A stretch of DNA of 64,000 nt from an uncultured Methylococcaceae bacterium (lineage in GTDB: Bacteria; Pseudomonadota; Gammaproteobacteria; Methylococcales; Methylomonadaceae). Position 1 is the first letter of the stretch. The number at the start of each line of letters is the position of its first letter. The stretch lies in assembly GCA_903928685.1 (NCBI GenBank), contig CAIYRS010000108.1, forward strand, positions 62,001-126,000, in the 5' to 3' direction. The position numbers and the translations under genes are program-made. Below are positions 53,835 to 62,836 of the stretch, in pieces. The notes below the pieces were generated by a model that saw only the letters and a list, made by a program, of their open reading frames with translations, ran no database searches and was not told the origin of the DNA.

Positions 53835-55829
53835 ATGACTTCGCGCCGAGAATTAGCGAATGCCATACGCGCTTTGAGCATGGATGCCGTACAAAAGGCA
53901 AACTCTGGGCATCCGGGCGCGCCTATGGGTATGGCAGATATAGCAGAGGTTTTGTGGAATGAATACATGTCCCACAATCCTGTGAATCCAAAATGGTCGA
54001 ATAGAGACCGTTTTGTGCTGTCCAATGGGCATGGATCGATGTTGATTTATTCTCTGTTGCATCTAACAGGATACGATCTTCCGATTGAAGAATTAAAAAA
54101 TTTCCGTCAATTACATTCAAAAACACCAGGTCATCCAGAGTATGGATATGCACCAGGGGTGGAAACAACCACTGGGCCTTTAGGTCAAGGCATTACCAAT
54201 GCAGTCGGGATGGCTATAGCCGAAAAAGCCCTTGCTGCGCAATTTAACAGAGAAGACCATAAAATTGTTGATCACTACACCTATGTGTTTATGGGTGATG
54301 GCTGTTTAATGGAAGGTATCTCTCATGAAGCTTGCTCCTTAGCTGGTACTTTAGGCTTAGGAAATCTTGTTGCGTTTTGGGATGACAATGGAATCTCTAT
54401 TGACGGACATGTAGATGGTTGGTTTACGGACAATACACCACAGCGCTTTGAGTCATACGGCTGGCATGTAATTGCTGACGTAGATGGGCATGATGCCGAT
54501 GCAATATCAAATGCTATTAAGCTGGCAAAGAGCATTACCGACAAACCAACATTAATTTGTTGTAAAACAGTTATCGGGTTTGGATCTCCAAATAAAAAAG
54601 GTTCGCATGCTTGCCATGGCGCTCCATTAGGTCAAGATGAAATCAATTTGACCAAAGCTGAATTAGGTTGGAAATATGATGCTTTTGTTATTCCAGATGA
54701 TGTTTATGCTGGATGGGACGCTAAAGAAAAAGGTCAGCAAGCAGAAGCAGCATGGAATGAAAAATTTTCAGAATATAAGTCTGCGTATCCAGAATTAGCT
54801 GCAGAATATGAGCGTCGGATTATTGGTGACTTACCAAGTAATTGGGAAGTAGATGCGGCAGCCTTTGTATCAGCAGTAAATGCAGAAGCAAAGACAACAG
54901 CAACTAGATTGTCATCTTTAGCGACAATTGAAGGTTACGCTAAATTGCTACCAGAAATTTTTGGTGGTTCTGCTGACTTAGGTTGCTCAAATATGACGGA
55001 ATGGTCAGGTTATAAGCCAATGCGTGCCGACAAGCCAGATGCCAACTATGTAAATTATGGTGTTCGTGAATTCGGTATGTCTGCAATTATGAACGGATTA
55101 GCACTACATGGTGGTGTAATACCCTTTGGTGCAACGTTCTTGATGTTCTCTGAATATGCGCGCAACGCTTTGCGTATGGCGTCTTTGATGAAAATCCGTT
55201 CGATATTTGTGTATACACATGATTCGATTGGTTTGGGTGAAGATGGTCCAACGCATCAGCCTATAGAGCAAACGGCTACATTAAGATTGATTCCAGGAAT
55301 GCAAGTTTGGCGTCCTTGTGACGCGGTTGAAACAGCTATTTCGTGGAAAGCGGCTATTGAACGTAAAGATGGCCCGTCTGTGCTAGTTTTTTCACGTCAA
55401 AATCTACCACATATAAACCGTACTCAGGATCAAATTGATGCTGTGATGCGTGGTGGTTATGTTTTAGCTGATTGTGATGGACAGCCAGAAGCTATTATTA
55501 TTGCAACAGGTTCAGAAGTTGAGTTGGCAATTAAGGCTGCTGAAGTTCTAAGTGCAAATGGTAAGAAAATTCGTGTAGTTTCTATGCCATCAACAAATGT
55601 ATTTGATGCTCAAGATGTTACCTACAAAGAATCTGTATTGCCTGCTAGTGTTACAAAGCGTCTCGCTGTAGAGGCTGGTGTGACAGATGGTTGGTGGAAA
55701 TATGTAGGCTCAAATGGAAGAGTTATGGGGTTGGATCGTTTTGGCGAGTCAGCACCAGCAGGTCTGCTCTTTAAAGAGTTTGGATTTACGGTTGAAAATG
55801 TAGTGTCTAACGTAGAAGCAATACTTTAA
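53835..55829 (+). CDS. tkt: Transketolase
   Basis: The 664-residue thiamine-diphosphate enzyme regenerates ribulose 5-phosphate in the RuMP and pentose phosphate cycles. Motifs are [41 protein letters not shown], the ThDP motif [20 protein letters not shown], and [18 protein letters not shown]-like [21 protein letters not shown] strong AAGGAG precedes the ATG. A 13-bp imperfect stem (55837-55880) separates it from the repeat protein downstream. Confidence 0.97.
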   Translation: MTSRRELANAIRALSMDAVQKANSGHPGAPMGMADIAEVLWNEYMSHNPVNPKWSNRDRFVLSNGHGSMLIYSLLHLTGYDLPIEELKNFRQLHSKTPGHPEYGYAPGVETTTGPLGQGITNAVGMAIAEKALAAQFNREDHKIVDHYTYVFMGDGCLMEGISHEACSLAGTLGLGNLVAFWDDNGISIDGHVDGWFTDNTPQRFESYGWHVIADVDGHDADAISNAIKLAKSITDKPTLICCKTVIGFGSPNKKGSHACHGAPLGQDEINLTKAELGWKYDAFVIPDDVYAGWDAKEKGQQAEAAWNEKFSEYKSAYPELAAEYERRIIGDLPSNWEVDAAAFVSAVNAEAKTTATRLSSLATIEGYAKLLPEIFGGSADLGCSNMTEWSGYKPMRADKPDANYVNYGVREFGMSAIMNGLALHGGVIPFGATFLMFSEYARNALRMASLMKIRSIFVYTHDSIGLGEDGPTHQPIEQTATLRLIPGMQVWRPCDAVETAISWKAAIERKDGPSVLVFSRQNLPHINRTQDQIDAVMRGGYVLADCDGQPEAIIIATGSEVELAIKAAEVLSANGKKIRVVSMPSTNVFDAQDVTYKESVLPASVTKRLAVEAGVTDGWWKYVGSNGRVMGLDRFGESAPAGLLFKEFGFTVENVVSNVEAIL

Positions 55830-55905
55830 TTAAAAATGCAAATGGCAGGAATATGAGAAATACTCTGTTCCTCGCCATTTGTTCTAGCTTATAGGAGAAA
55901 ACAAC

Positions 55906-56577
55906 GTGAAAAAAAATAATTTTATAAATAGTTTGTTTGCTGCACTGCTGTTAGCAAGCCCTTTAGCTATAGCCGATCAGAAATATCCAGCAGCAGATTT
56001 CCAACCAGAAGTCGTATATCAAGATAAAGAATATATTGCTAAAGGATCTTCATCTGTTGAAAACAAGGCAACTACTAAACCAACAGCGACAACCGAGGCT
56101 GATTCAAAGTATCCTGCCGCTGATTTCCAACCGCAAGTAGTCTATATAGACACTAATTATAAGAAATCTGATGTGGCTGCATCTTCTTCTACGGTTGAGA
56201 AAAAATCTGTTTCTCAAGAAACTGTCCAAGAAGCATCATCAGCGAGTGAAGCTGTAAAGGAAGAGCCAAAACAAAATTATTTGGTGTTTATTGCAATAGC
56301 TGCTGCTGCGGGTTTTTTATTATTTAGAAATAAATTTGTTTGCCCTAAAAAATTAGTTTCCACAGTTTCATCTGCTCCAGCAGTAACTCCAGGTGTAACA
56401 GGTGTTGCTAGATATTTGAATAAAAAATCTGGTACAGGTGTTTCTAGGTACATAGACAAACAAGTTAAAACAGCTGTTGCCGTTACTGGCGTAGCCCGAT
56501 ATATGGCAAAGCAAGTAGCTACAGCAAAAACTAATGCAGCAACTGGAGTTGAAAAATACATGCGTAACCGGGGGTAA
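55906..56577 (+). CDS. Membrane protein with GV-x-RY motif repeats, part 1 of a RuMP-linked pair
   Basis: The GTG start follows ATAGGAGAAAACAAC. The 223 residues hold a signal peptide (about 1-23), two copies of KYPAADFQPxVVYxDxxY (about 26-44 and 68-86) in the periplasmic part, and one membrane helix (about 125-140) followed by positive residues, so the C-terminal part is probably cytoplasmic. That part has four motifs [ST]GV[ASE][RK]Y[LMI] (starting about 165, 177, 194, 213) and ends VEKYMRNRG. It lies between tkt and the next gene, 3 bp upstream of it. I know no family for it. A tether or scaffold for RuMP enzymes is a guess from context. Confidence 0.75.
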   Translation: MKKNNFINSLFAALLLASPLAIADQKYPAADFQPEVVYQDKEYIAKGSSSVENKATTKPTATTEADSKYPAADFQPQVVYIDTNYKKSDVAASSSTVEKKSVSQETVQEASSASEAVKEEPKQNYLVFIAIAAAAGFLLFRNKFVCPKKLVSTVSSAPAVTPGVTGVARYLNKKSGTGVSRYIDKQVKTAVAVTGVARYMAKQVATAKTNAATGVEKYMRNRG

Positions 56578-56580
56578 TGT

Positions 56581-57381
56581 ATGAATGAAAATACCCTTAG
56601 TGGTTTGTTTTTCCCCGCCGTTGCTGGATTATTCTTTTTCATGAAAAAGCCAATAATCGCAGAAGAGACCGTCACTTCATATCCCATTTATTCAGCTGAT
56701 GCTAGTGGCTTAAGTGGTGTTGCAAGATATTTGGAAGCACAAAAAGCGTTGTTGGTTGAAAGTAATAAATTAGTTGAAAGTGAGCAGATTACAGTCTTAA
56801 GTGGTGTAGATAAGTATTTACATAAAATGAGTCAGACACCATTAACTGGTGTTGCTAGATACGAAATTAGAAAAAAATTGTTAGAAAAACAAGCTAAATC
56901 TGATGAAGTTAAAGTAAGTGAAACGGGTGTTTCCAAGTATCTAAAAAGTCAGCCAAGCTTGCCAGTTGCAACAGGTGTAGCAAGATATTTGAAACAACAG
57001 GAGAACTTGCCACAGCCTAGTAAGGTTGCTAGATATATGGCTAGACAAGCATTAGTGGACAAGCTGAATAAAAAATTGGTTGTTCATGTTGAAGCAACTG
57101 GTGTTGAAAAATATCTTAAGTTACAAGAAAGTTTACCTAAGGCCAGCAAAGTATCTAAATATTTGGCAAGACAAGCATTGTTAAATAAAGATGAAAAACA
57201 GCTTGTCAAGACTGTTACTGTGACTGGTGTAGAAAAATATTTGCTTCAGCAAGAAAACTTACCTAAGGTTAGTCGAGTTGCTAAATATATAACTAGGCAA
57301 TCTATGGCGCTAAAACCGATTGGTTTGGAATCAGTAGTTATTGAAACAAGTGTTGATAGGTACATGCGTAATCGCACTTAA
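56581..57381 (+). CDS. Membrane-anchored protein with eleven GV-x-RY motif repeats, part 2 of a RuMP-linked pair
   Basis: The 266-residue protein starts with a short hydrophobic anchor (about 6-20) followed by KK, which puts the rest in the cytoplasm. It carries eleven short motifs of the form [ST][GKR]V[AEDS][RK]Y[LMI]xx[QKR], e.g. SGVARYLEAQ, TGVSKYLKSQ, SKVARYMARQ, TGVEKYLKLQ and SRVAKYITRQ, separated by Lys/Gln-rich helical spacers. The later copies alternate TGVEKYL and SKVxKYL types. It ends VDRYMRNRT, like the upstream protein. It starts 3 bp after that gene and is followed by a terminator. No known family was recognised. Confidence 0.75.
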   Translation: MNENTLSGLFFPAVAGLFFFMKKPIIAEETVTSYPIYSADASGLSGVARYLEAQKALLVESNKLVESEQITVLSGVDKYLHKMSQTPLTGVARYEIRKKLLEKQAKSDEVKVSETGVSKYLKSQPSLPVATGVARYLKQQENLPQPSKVARYMARQALVDKLNKKLVVHVEATGVEKYLKLQESLPKASKVSKYLARQALLNKDEKQLVKTVTVTGVEKYLLQQENLPKVSRVAKYITRQSMALKPIGLESVVIETSVDRYMRNRT

Positions 57382-57410
57382 TTTAAAATGGCTCTATAAG
57401 CAACTAGCAA

Positions 57411-57448
57411 ATCGAAGTAGGCACTAGCTTACTTCGATATTTTTTTTT
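57411..57448 (+). terminator. Rho-independent terminator after the GV-x-RY gene pair
   Basis: ATCGAAGTA pairs with TACTTCGAT around a 10-nt loop, followed by A and nine T. It ends the transcript that includes the repeat-protein pair and probably tkt, and separates it from tal. Confidence 0.85.
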
Positions 57449-57526
57449 GATGGGTTTAAGATTGCTGATGCAAATCAACTGTCAAAATTAATATTAAAGA
57501 TTTTAATTAAATAAAAAGGTATTGAT

Positions 57527-58513
57527 ATGGAAAAAAATTTACTTGATCAACTAAGAGAAATTACTGTTGTTGTTGCTGACACAGGCGATATTCAAGCGAT
57601 AGAAACCTTTAAACCGCGTGATGCAACAACTAACCCATCTTTGATTACGGCTGCTGCTCAAATGCCACAATATCAAGATATTGTTGATGGTACTTTGGCA
57701 GGCGCTAGAGAATCTCTTGGCGCATCTGCAACCCCTGCACAAGTGGTTTCATTGGCATTTGATCGATTGGCAGTTTCGTTTGGTTTAAAGATTTTAGAAA
57801 TTATCGAAGGCCGCGTGTCAACAGAAGTAGACGCAAGATTGTCATTTGATACTGATGGTACTGTTGCAAAAGGTCGTGAGATTATCGCCCAGTACGAAGC
57901 GGCAGGTGTTTCGCGTGATCGTATCTTGATTAAAATTGCCGCAACTTGGGAAGGCATCCAAGCTGCTGCTGTTTTAGAAAAAGAAGATATTCATTGTAAC
58001 TTGACATTGTTATTCGGTATTCATCAAGCGATTGCTTGTGCAGAAAACGGAATCACTTTGATTTCTCCATTTGTTGGCCGCATTCTTGATTGGTACAAAA
58101 AAGACACTGGCCGCGATTCTTATGCGCCATCTGAAGATCCAGGTGTTATTTCAGTAACTGATATTTATAACTACTATAAGAAATTTGGCTATAACACAGA
58201 AGTTATGGGCGCAAGCTTCCGTAACATCGGCGAAATTACTGAGTTAGCGGGTTCTGATTTATTAACAATAGCGCCATCGTTGTTAGCTGAATTGCAAGCA
58301 ACTACAGGTGATTTACCGCGTAAATTAGACCCTGTGAACGCAGCTGAAATGGCAATTGAAAAAATTACCGTTGACAAAGAAACCTTCGAAAAAATGCACG
58401 CTGAAAACCGTATGGCTACAGATAAATTAGCTGAAGGTATTAGTGGTTTTACTACTGCATTAGAAACCTTGGAAGGAATTCTGGCTGAGCGTTTATCAAG
58501 CTTAGAAGGCTAA
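57527..58513 (+). CDS. tal: Transaldolase (TalB type)
   Basis: The 328-residue enzyme moves dihydroxyacetone units in the rearrangement part of the RuMP cycle. The Schiff-base Lys is K136 in [12 protein letters not shown]. Other hallmarks are [33 protein letters not shown] and [11 protein letters not shown]. It has AAAAGG upstream and its own terminator downstream. Confidence 0.97.
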   Translation: MEKNLLDQLREITVVVADTGDIQAIETFKPRDATTNPSLITAAAQMPQYQDIVDGTLAGARESLGASATPAQVVSLAFDRLAVSFGLKILEIIEGRVSTEVDARLSFDTDGTVAKGREIIAQYEAAGVSRDRILIKIAATWEGIQAAAVLEKEDIHCNLTLLFGIHQAIACAENGITLISPFVGRILDWYKKDTGRDSYAPSEDPGVISVTDIYNYYKKFGYNTEVMGASFRNIGEITELAGSDLLTIAPSLLAELQATTGDLPRKLDPVNAAEMAIEKITVDKETFEKMHAENRMATDKLAEGISGFTTALETLEGILAERLSSLEG

Positions 58514-58522
58514 AAAATCAGT

Positions 58523-58558
58523 AAGCCACTTATAACGAATAGTTGTAAGTGGCTTTTT
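58523..58558 (+). terminator. Rho-independent terminator of tal
   Basis: A 14-bp stem (AAGCCACTTATAAC / GTTGTAAGTGGCTT, one mismatch) with TTTTTAT after it. Confidence 0.85.
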
Positions 58559-58593
58559 ATTTGTTCCATAGCTAACCAAATACGAGATTCAGA

Positions 58594-59673
58594 ATGTCAC
58601 AAAAAATTTTAGATATAGTAAAACCTGGTGTAGTTACAGGTGAAGATGTTCAAAAAATATTTGCTATCTGCAAAGAAAATAAATTCGCTTTACCCGCTGT
58701 AAACGTAATTAGTACTGGCTCTATAAATGCTGTTTTAGAAGCGGCTGCTAAAGTAAAGGCACCCGTTATTATTCAGTTTTCAAATGGTGGTGCACAATAT
58801 GTTGCAGGTAAAGGCTTAAAGCTTGAAGGCCAACAAACTGCTATTTTAGGTGCAATTGCAGGCGCTAAGCATGTCCACACAATGGCTGAAGCATATGGCG
58901 TTCCTGTTATTTTGCACACAGATCATGCGGCTAAAAATCTACTGTCTTGGATTGATGGCTTATTAGACGCGGGCGAAAAGCATTTTGCAGAAACAGGCAA
59001 ACCACTTTTTAGCTCTCATATGCTTGATCTTTCAGAAGAAAGTCTTGAAGAAAATATTGAAATATGTGCCAAATATTTGGAACGTATGTCAAAAATGAAC
59101 ATGACTTTGGAGATTGAATTGGGTTGCACGGGTGGTGAAGAAGATGGCGTGGACAATAGCCATATGGATCATTCTGCTCTGTATACCCAACCAGAAGATG
59201 TAGCTTATGCTTATGAAGAGTTAAGCAAAATCAGTGATCGTTTTACTATCGCCGCTTCATTTGGTAACGTTCATGGTGTTTATAAGCCAGGTAACGTTAA
59301 ATTAACGCCGACCATTTTGGCTAATTCACAAAAATACGTCAGTGAAAAATACAATGTGCCAGAAAATACATTGAATTTCGTATTTCATGGTGGTTCTGGT
59401 TCTTCAGCTGAAGAAATTAAAGAATCTATCAGCTATGGCGTTATCAAAATGAATATTGATACTGATACCCAATGGGCTGCATGGTCTGGCATCATGGAAT
59501 ATTACAAGAAAAATGAAGGTTATTTACAGGGCCAAATTGGTAACCCTGATGGTGACGACAAGCCAAATAAAAAATATTACGACCCACGTGTTTGGCAACG
59601 TGCTGGTGAAGTAGCTATCGTTACCCGTTTAGAGCAAGCTTTCCAAGAACTGAATGCTGTAAATACACTGTAG
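58594..59673 (+). CDS. fba: Class II fructose-bisphosphate aldolase
   Basis: The 359-residue zinc enzyme is of the E. coli FbaA type. It cleaves or makes fructose 1,6-bisphosphate, completing the FBP-aldolase variant of the RuMP pathway. The zinc and catalytic residues lie in ILHTDHAAKNLL, ELGCTGGEEDGVDN, ASFGNVHGVYKPG and FHGGSGSSAEEI, with INIDTD-like KMNIDTDTQWA near the end. It is flanked by terminators, so it forms its own unit. Confidence 0.97.
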   Translation: MSQKILDIVKPGVVTGEDVQKIFAICKENKFALPAVNVISTGSINAVLEAAAKVKAPVIIQFSNGGAQYVAGKGLKLEGQQTAILGAIAGAKHVHTMAEAYGVPVILHTDHAAKNLLSWIDGLLDAGEKHFAETGKPLFSSHMLDLSEESLEENIEICAKYLERMSKMNMTLEIELGCTGGEEDGVDNSHMDHSALYTQPEDVAYAYEELSKISDRFTIAASFGNVHGVYKPGNVKLTPTILANSQKYVSEKYNVPENTLNFVFHGGSGSSAEEIKESISYGVIKMNIDTDTQWAAWSGIMEYYKKNEGYLQGQIGNPDGDDKPNKKYYDPRVWQRAGEVAIVTRLEQAFQELNAVNTL

Positions 59674-59687
59674 TTTTGATAGTAAAG

Positions 59688-59723
59688 AAAAGCCGATACT
59701 TTTTTAGGGTATCGGCTTTTTTT
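59688..59723. terminator. Bidirectional terminator between fba and mobA
   Basis: AAAAGCCGATAC pairs with GTATCGGCTTTT, followed by TTTs, and preceded by A-rich sequence, so it can serve both convergent genes. Confidence 0.85.
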
Positions 59724-59749
59724 GTTCTTAAAATGGCAGTTTGTAGCAA

Positions 59750-60367
59750 TTAAAAGTCAGTTCGTTCATTGGTTAAACTTTGTAACTCCAGCTTCTGTAA
59801 ATCATCTGCTGTGTTGATGTTAAAAAAAATGTCTGCAGTGCCTTTAAAATTAACCTTCACTAGGTTTTGTTGTTCTAACCAAATAGAGACTTTCTTTTGG
59901 TTTGTACCTAGATAGTTCTCCAAATTATTTTTTAATTTCGTTTTAATTGCCAAAAAAACCGAATGCAGTTGTGTACCGTCAGAGGCTACAGCAATATCCG
60001 CATCATGATCGGCAAGGGCATTAATAAGTCGCTGAAGATGACAATATGATACTAAAGGTGAATCGCAAGGCATAACAACTAAGATTTCACCATTTGTTTG
60101 GTTCATGGCACTTAAAATTCCGGCAAGTGGCCCATCATAGTTATTGTTTAGATCAGTAATTAGTGGCAAGTTAAATTGTTTGTAAGCCGCTAGATTATGG
60201 TTTACGTTTATTTTTAATTCGCCAACCACGCCAGACATTGCCGAAATGGCATAACTTATAATTGGTTTGTCTTTATAGTTAAGCAGTCCCTTATCTTGGT
60301 AATTCATCCGTTTCGCTTGGCCACCGGCAAGAATTACACCACTAATTGTTTTTCTATCAATTGCCAT
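59750..60367 (-). CDS. mobA: Molybdenum cofactor guanylyltransferase MobA
   Basis: The 205-residue nucleotidyltransferase attaches GMP to molybdopterin. Signatures are ISGVILAGGQAKRMNYQDKGLL (GTP site), LKINVNHN, VMPCDSPLVS (metal Asp) and the C-terminal FFNINTADDLQKLE. Its ATG is only 11 bp from the divergent GTG of the next gene, so each promoter must overlap the other gene. Confidence 0.94.
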   Translation of the reverse strand: MAIDRKTISGVILAGGQAKRMNYQDKGLLNYKDKPIISYAISAMSGVVGELKINVNHNLAAYKQFNLPLITDLNNNYDGPLAGILSAMNQTNGEILVVMPCDSPLVSYCHLQRLINALADHDADIAVASDGTQLHSVFLAIKTKLKNNLENYLGTNQKKVSIWLEQQNLVKVNFKGTADIFFNINTADDLQKLELQSLTNERTDF

Positions 60368-60378
60368 AAGGTTTTGCG

Positions 60379-60840
60379 GTGCCTTTGATTAATTTATTTT
60401 GTGTTTTTATCAGTGTTTTTTTGTTGAGTGCTTGTACTTCAATGGAGTCAAGTGAATATGTACCGTTTTATCAAGTTGAAACAGTTAAGCCTTATGATGA
60501 AGTATTAACAGAGTTGCAACTAGCCATTGCCGAAAATAATTTTAGGATAACTGGGCACAGTCGAGTTGGTAAGGTTATTCGAGAGCGGGGCGCTAAAGAT
60601 TTTCCTGATTACGATACCATCCAGTTTTGCAATTTAACCTATGCAAAAACGATTTTGGAAATCAATCCTAAGGCGATACGGTTTATGCCCTGTAATGTAA
60701 TCACCTATAAAATTCAGGGAAAAACATCAGTTAGGATTAACCTATTGCCAACTAAAACCGATGATGGTCAGTTTGACCGTTTTGCAGTAGACATCAATAA
60801 AATTTTAAAAAATATTGTTGATTTTTCCGTTGAAAAATAA
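60379..60840 (+). CDS. DUF302-family lipoprotein
   Basis: The 153-residue protein starts at GTG 60379 (AAGG upstream) and has a lipobox LLSAC (Cys near residue 19). The rest fits the DUF302 pattern: KPYDEVLTELQLAIAENNF, FCNLTYAKTILEINPK and RFMPCNVITYKI. DUF302 proteins bind ligands, often in sulfur or heavy-metal contexts; the function is unknown here. It is followed by a second small lipoprotein and the SoxYZ-like gene. Confidence 0.8.
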   Translation: MPLINLFCVFISVFLLSACTSMESSEYVPFYQVETVKPYDEVLTELQLAIAENNFRITGHSRVGKVIRERGAKDFPDYDTIQFCNLTYAKTILEINPKAIRFMPCNVITYKIQGKTSVRINLLPTKTDDGQFDRFAVDINKILKNIVDFSVEK

Positions 60841-60907
60841 GCATTAAACTAAAAATATTCAAGTGCTTATAATCAATTTCCAAGTTAAAAATTAGACATT
60901 TGAAATT

Positions 60908-61297
60908 ATGAAAAAAAATTACCTGCTATTAGTAAATGCAACTGTATTAACAGCCTTATTTGGCTGTGCAAGTGCGCCTGAACCATTACCAGAACCAACC
61001 AAAAAAGAATTGGTAAACGATTTTCCAACAAGAGACCGCGTTGAATATGTATTAAATTGTGTTGCCCAACGTGGAGGCCTGTCGTATATCAACCAATATG
61101 CTTGTGGCTGTAAGATTGACAAAATCGCTGAAAAATTATCGTTTGAGGAATATGAAGCGGCTAAAACCTTTAGTTATTTAAAAAGCACACCCGGTGAAAG
61201 CGGTGGAGTTTTTAGAGATCCTGCACAATCGAAAAACTTAAGGGCTAAGTTGAAAGAAGCAGAGGAATATGCAGAAAAAAGCTGCTTTGTGAAATAA
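60908..61297 (+). CDS. Small Cys-containing lipoprotein
   Basis: The 129-residue protein has a lipobox ending LFGC (about residue 20) and a helical periplasmic domain with Cys in YVLNC, YACGCKID and a last Cys in KSCFVK, so four conserved-looking Cys can form disulfides or bind a cofactor. I recall similar small proteins in methylotroph quinoprotein loci but cannot name the family. It is convergent with the SoxYZ-like gene, 11 bp apart. Confidence 0.65.
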   Translation: MKKNYLLLVNATVLTALFGCASAPEPLPEPTKKELVNDFPTRDRVEYVLNCVAQRGGLSYINQYACGCKIDKIAEKLSFEEYEAAKTFSYLKSTPGESGGVFRDPAQSKNLRAKLKEAEEYAEKSCFVK

Positions 61298-61308
61298 AAC
61301 TCGGGTTG

Positions 61309-62145
61309 TTACGGAGACACTTGGTAAGTTTCAGTATAGGTTTTTCCTGGAGTGCATAAGTCTCTCGATATCGGGCTTTCACAGGAAGTGTCGGTAAATT
61401 CTGCTTTAAGCACTCCTGATTTTTGGGGTACAAAATAGAATCTAAAATGCGGGTCTGAACTAATGGCGATGTCAACTTTCGCCTTTAGAACGACTTTGTT
61501 ATCAAAAGATACGTTTATTTTTTCAATAAAATTGGATTTTTTAATAAACCGGGTCACCTGATCCATCTGCATCCCCGTAATATTCGGATGGCTTATTAAT
61601 AGTTGCACCAAAGCGGGCTCACCCGATTTCAGTTCTTGATCCAGCCGAAACTTCATTTTTCCAAGGCGGTTGATAGAAGCGTCCGCATCGGTGCTAATGG
61701 GTACAGAACACCCGCCGCTAGCCTTAACAAATTTTTTCGACATATATAAATGGCCGTCATTCATTTGGGCTATAGCGCGGACGTAACTGTAGGTATTCAC
61801 TCTTATCCGCAATGCCAAGTCTGCCTTACCGCTTTCTGGTGAAAACTCAAATTCACCCACAAATGGGAATGGGTTTTTATCAACAAGGATAAGGATTTTC
61901 TTAATATAGGTTTTTTCAGATTGATTAATTTTGCTGGTGATTTTTAACGGCACCAAGGCGGGGTCTTCTGCTCGGATAGGCGCTTCCAAGTCGATAATGT
62001 CACTTGATTCATAAATAGATTGGTCTGGAAAATAAATGTTCTTTAAGTTATTTAGCCATTCCGACTCATTTTCTTGCGCTAATACGTTAGTAGTGCAAGC
62101 AAGCAATAATAGAAAAGAGCCTATCAACTTATTGGTGGTATTCAT
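61309..62145 (-). CDS. Quinoprotein dehydrogenase-associated SoxYZ-like carrier protein
   Basis: The 278-residue periplasmic protein has a signal peptide (ending VLAQ) and two joined Ig-like parts. The first is SoxY-like and carries KASGGCSVP, a variant of the SoxY GGCG swinging-arm Cys. The second is SoxZ-like, with PALVQLLISHPNITGMQMD and PHFRFYFVPQKSG. In methylotrophs such fused carriers sit near PQQ methanol dehydrogenase genes. None is visible here, but the assignment fits the rest of the window. Confidence 0.85.
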   Translation of the reverse strand: MNTTNKLIGSFLLLLACTTNVLAQENESEWLNNLKNIYFPDQSIYESSDIIDLEAPIRAEDPALVPLKITSKINQSEKTYIKKILILVDKNPFPFVGEFEFSPESGKADLALRIRVNTYSYVRAIAQMNDGHLYMSKKFVKASGGCSVPISTDADASINRLGKMKFRLDQELKSGEPALVQLLISHPNITGMQMDQVTRFIKKSNFIEKINVSFDNKVVLKAKVDIAISSDPHFRFYFVPQKSGVLKAEFTDTSCESPISRDLCTPGKTYTETYQVSP

Positions 62146-62242
62146 TTGGCTGACCGATCATTGGTGGTTTTAGAGACGTTTTGCTTAGGCGCGTAACTTA
62201 TCAACCTAAGCAAAATTCAGATAATCAATTTTAGGGTGGTTA

Positions 62243-62650
62243 TTAACCGCTTACTTGGGCGATCCAATCTTGCAGATTATAGTAGTTGGTTATACGGGCG
62301 ACTTTGTTGTCACGAATTTCGAAAAATGCACCTGCGGGCAGTTTATATGTTTGGCCTTGGGCTACAGGCAAGCCTTCGTCGGTTTTTAGGTATTCGCCAA
62401 GAACAACAAATTCAGCTGCTGCCCGTGTGCCTTCTGCGTTTGCCATGATGACCATATCAACTAATTGTTCTTTATAGTTATGGTTCATGCACGCCATAAA
62501 TTGGGTAAAAGCTTCCTTGCCTATTTCACGTTTACCTTGATTAATGTCATGGATAACGTCATCGGTCAATAAGCTGAGGAAAATTTCCATATCCGCGTTA
62601 TTGAAGGCTTTATAGTATTGTTCTACTAAGTTTATGGTATCTTGGTTCAT
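62243..62650 (-). CDS. SnoaL/NTF2-like protein
   Basis: The ATG at 62650 gives 135 residues with the typical fold signatures: INLVEQYYKAFNNADMEIFLSLLTDDVIHDINQG at the cone opening, EFVVLGEYLKTDEGLPVAQG, and FEIRDNKVARITNYYNLQDW at the end. These are small polyketide-cyclase/ketosteroid-isomerase-like proteins of many functions; the role is unknown. An in-frame Met at 62707 would add a hydrophobic N-terminus unlike the family. Confidence 0.8.
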   Translation of the reverse strand: MNQDTINLVEQYYKAFNNADMEIFLSLLTDDVIHDINQGKREIGKEAFTQFMACMNHNYKEQLVDMVIMANAEGTRAAAEFVVLGEYLKTDEGLPVAQGQTYKLPAGAFFEIRDNKVARITNYYNLQDWIAQVSG

Positions 62651-62836
62651 AAATATTGATGGTGAAAAGTGATAAAGAAAGCGGCATATTCTATAGATAA
62701 TTGCCAATTTTGCCCCGAATATTTTAGGTTAACGTTACTTCCGTTTAAGTAAGTGAGCATATTTATTAGTAAACAATCTGGTAAAATGCTAATTTAATAC
62801 CATCGTCTAGTATCTATAAATAACGGATGCCAACAA

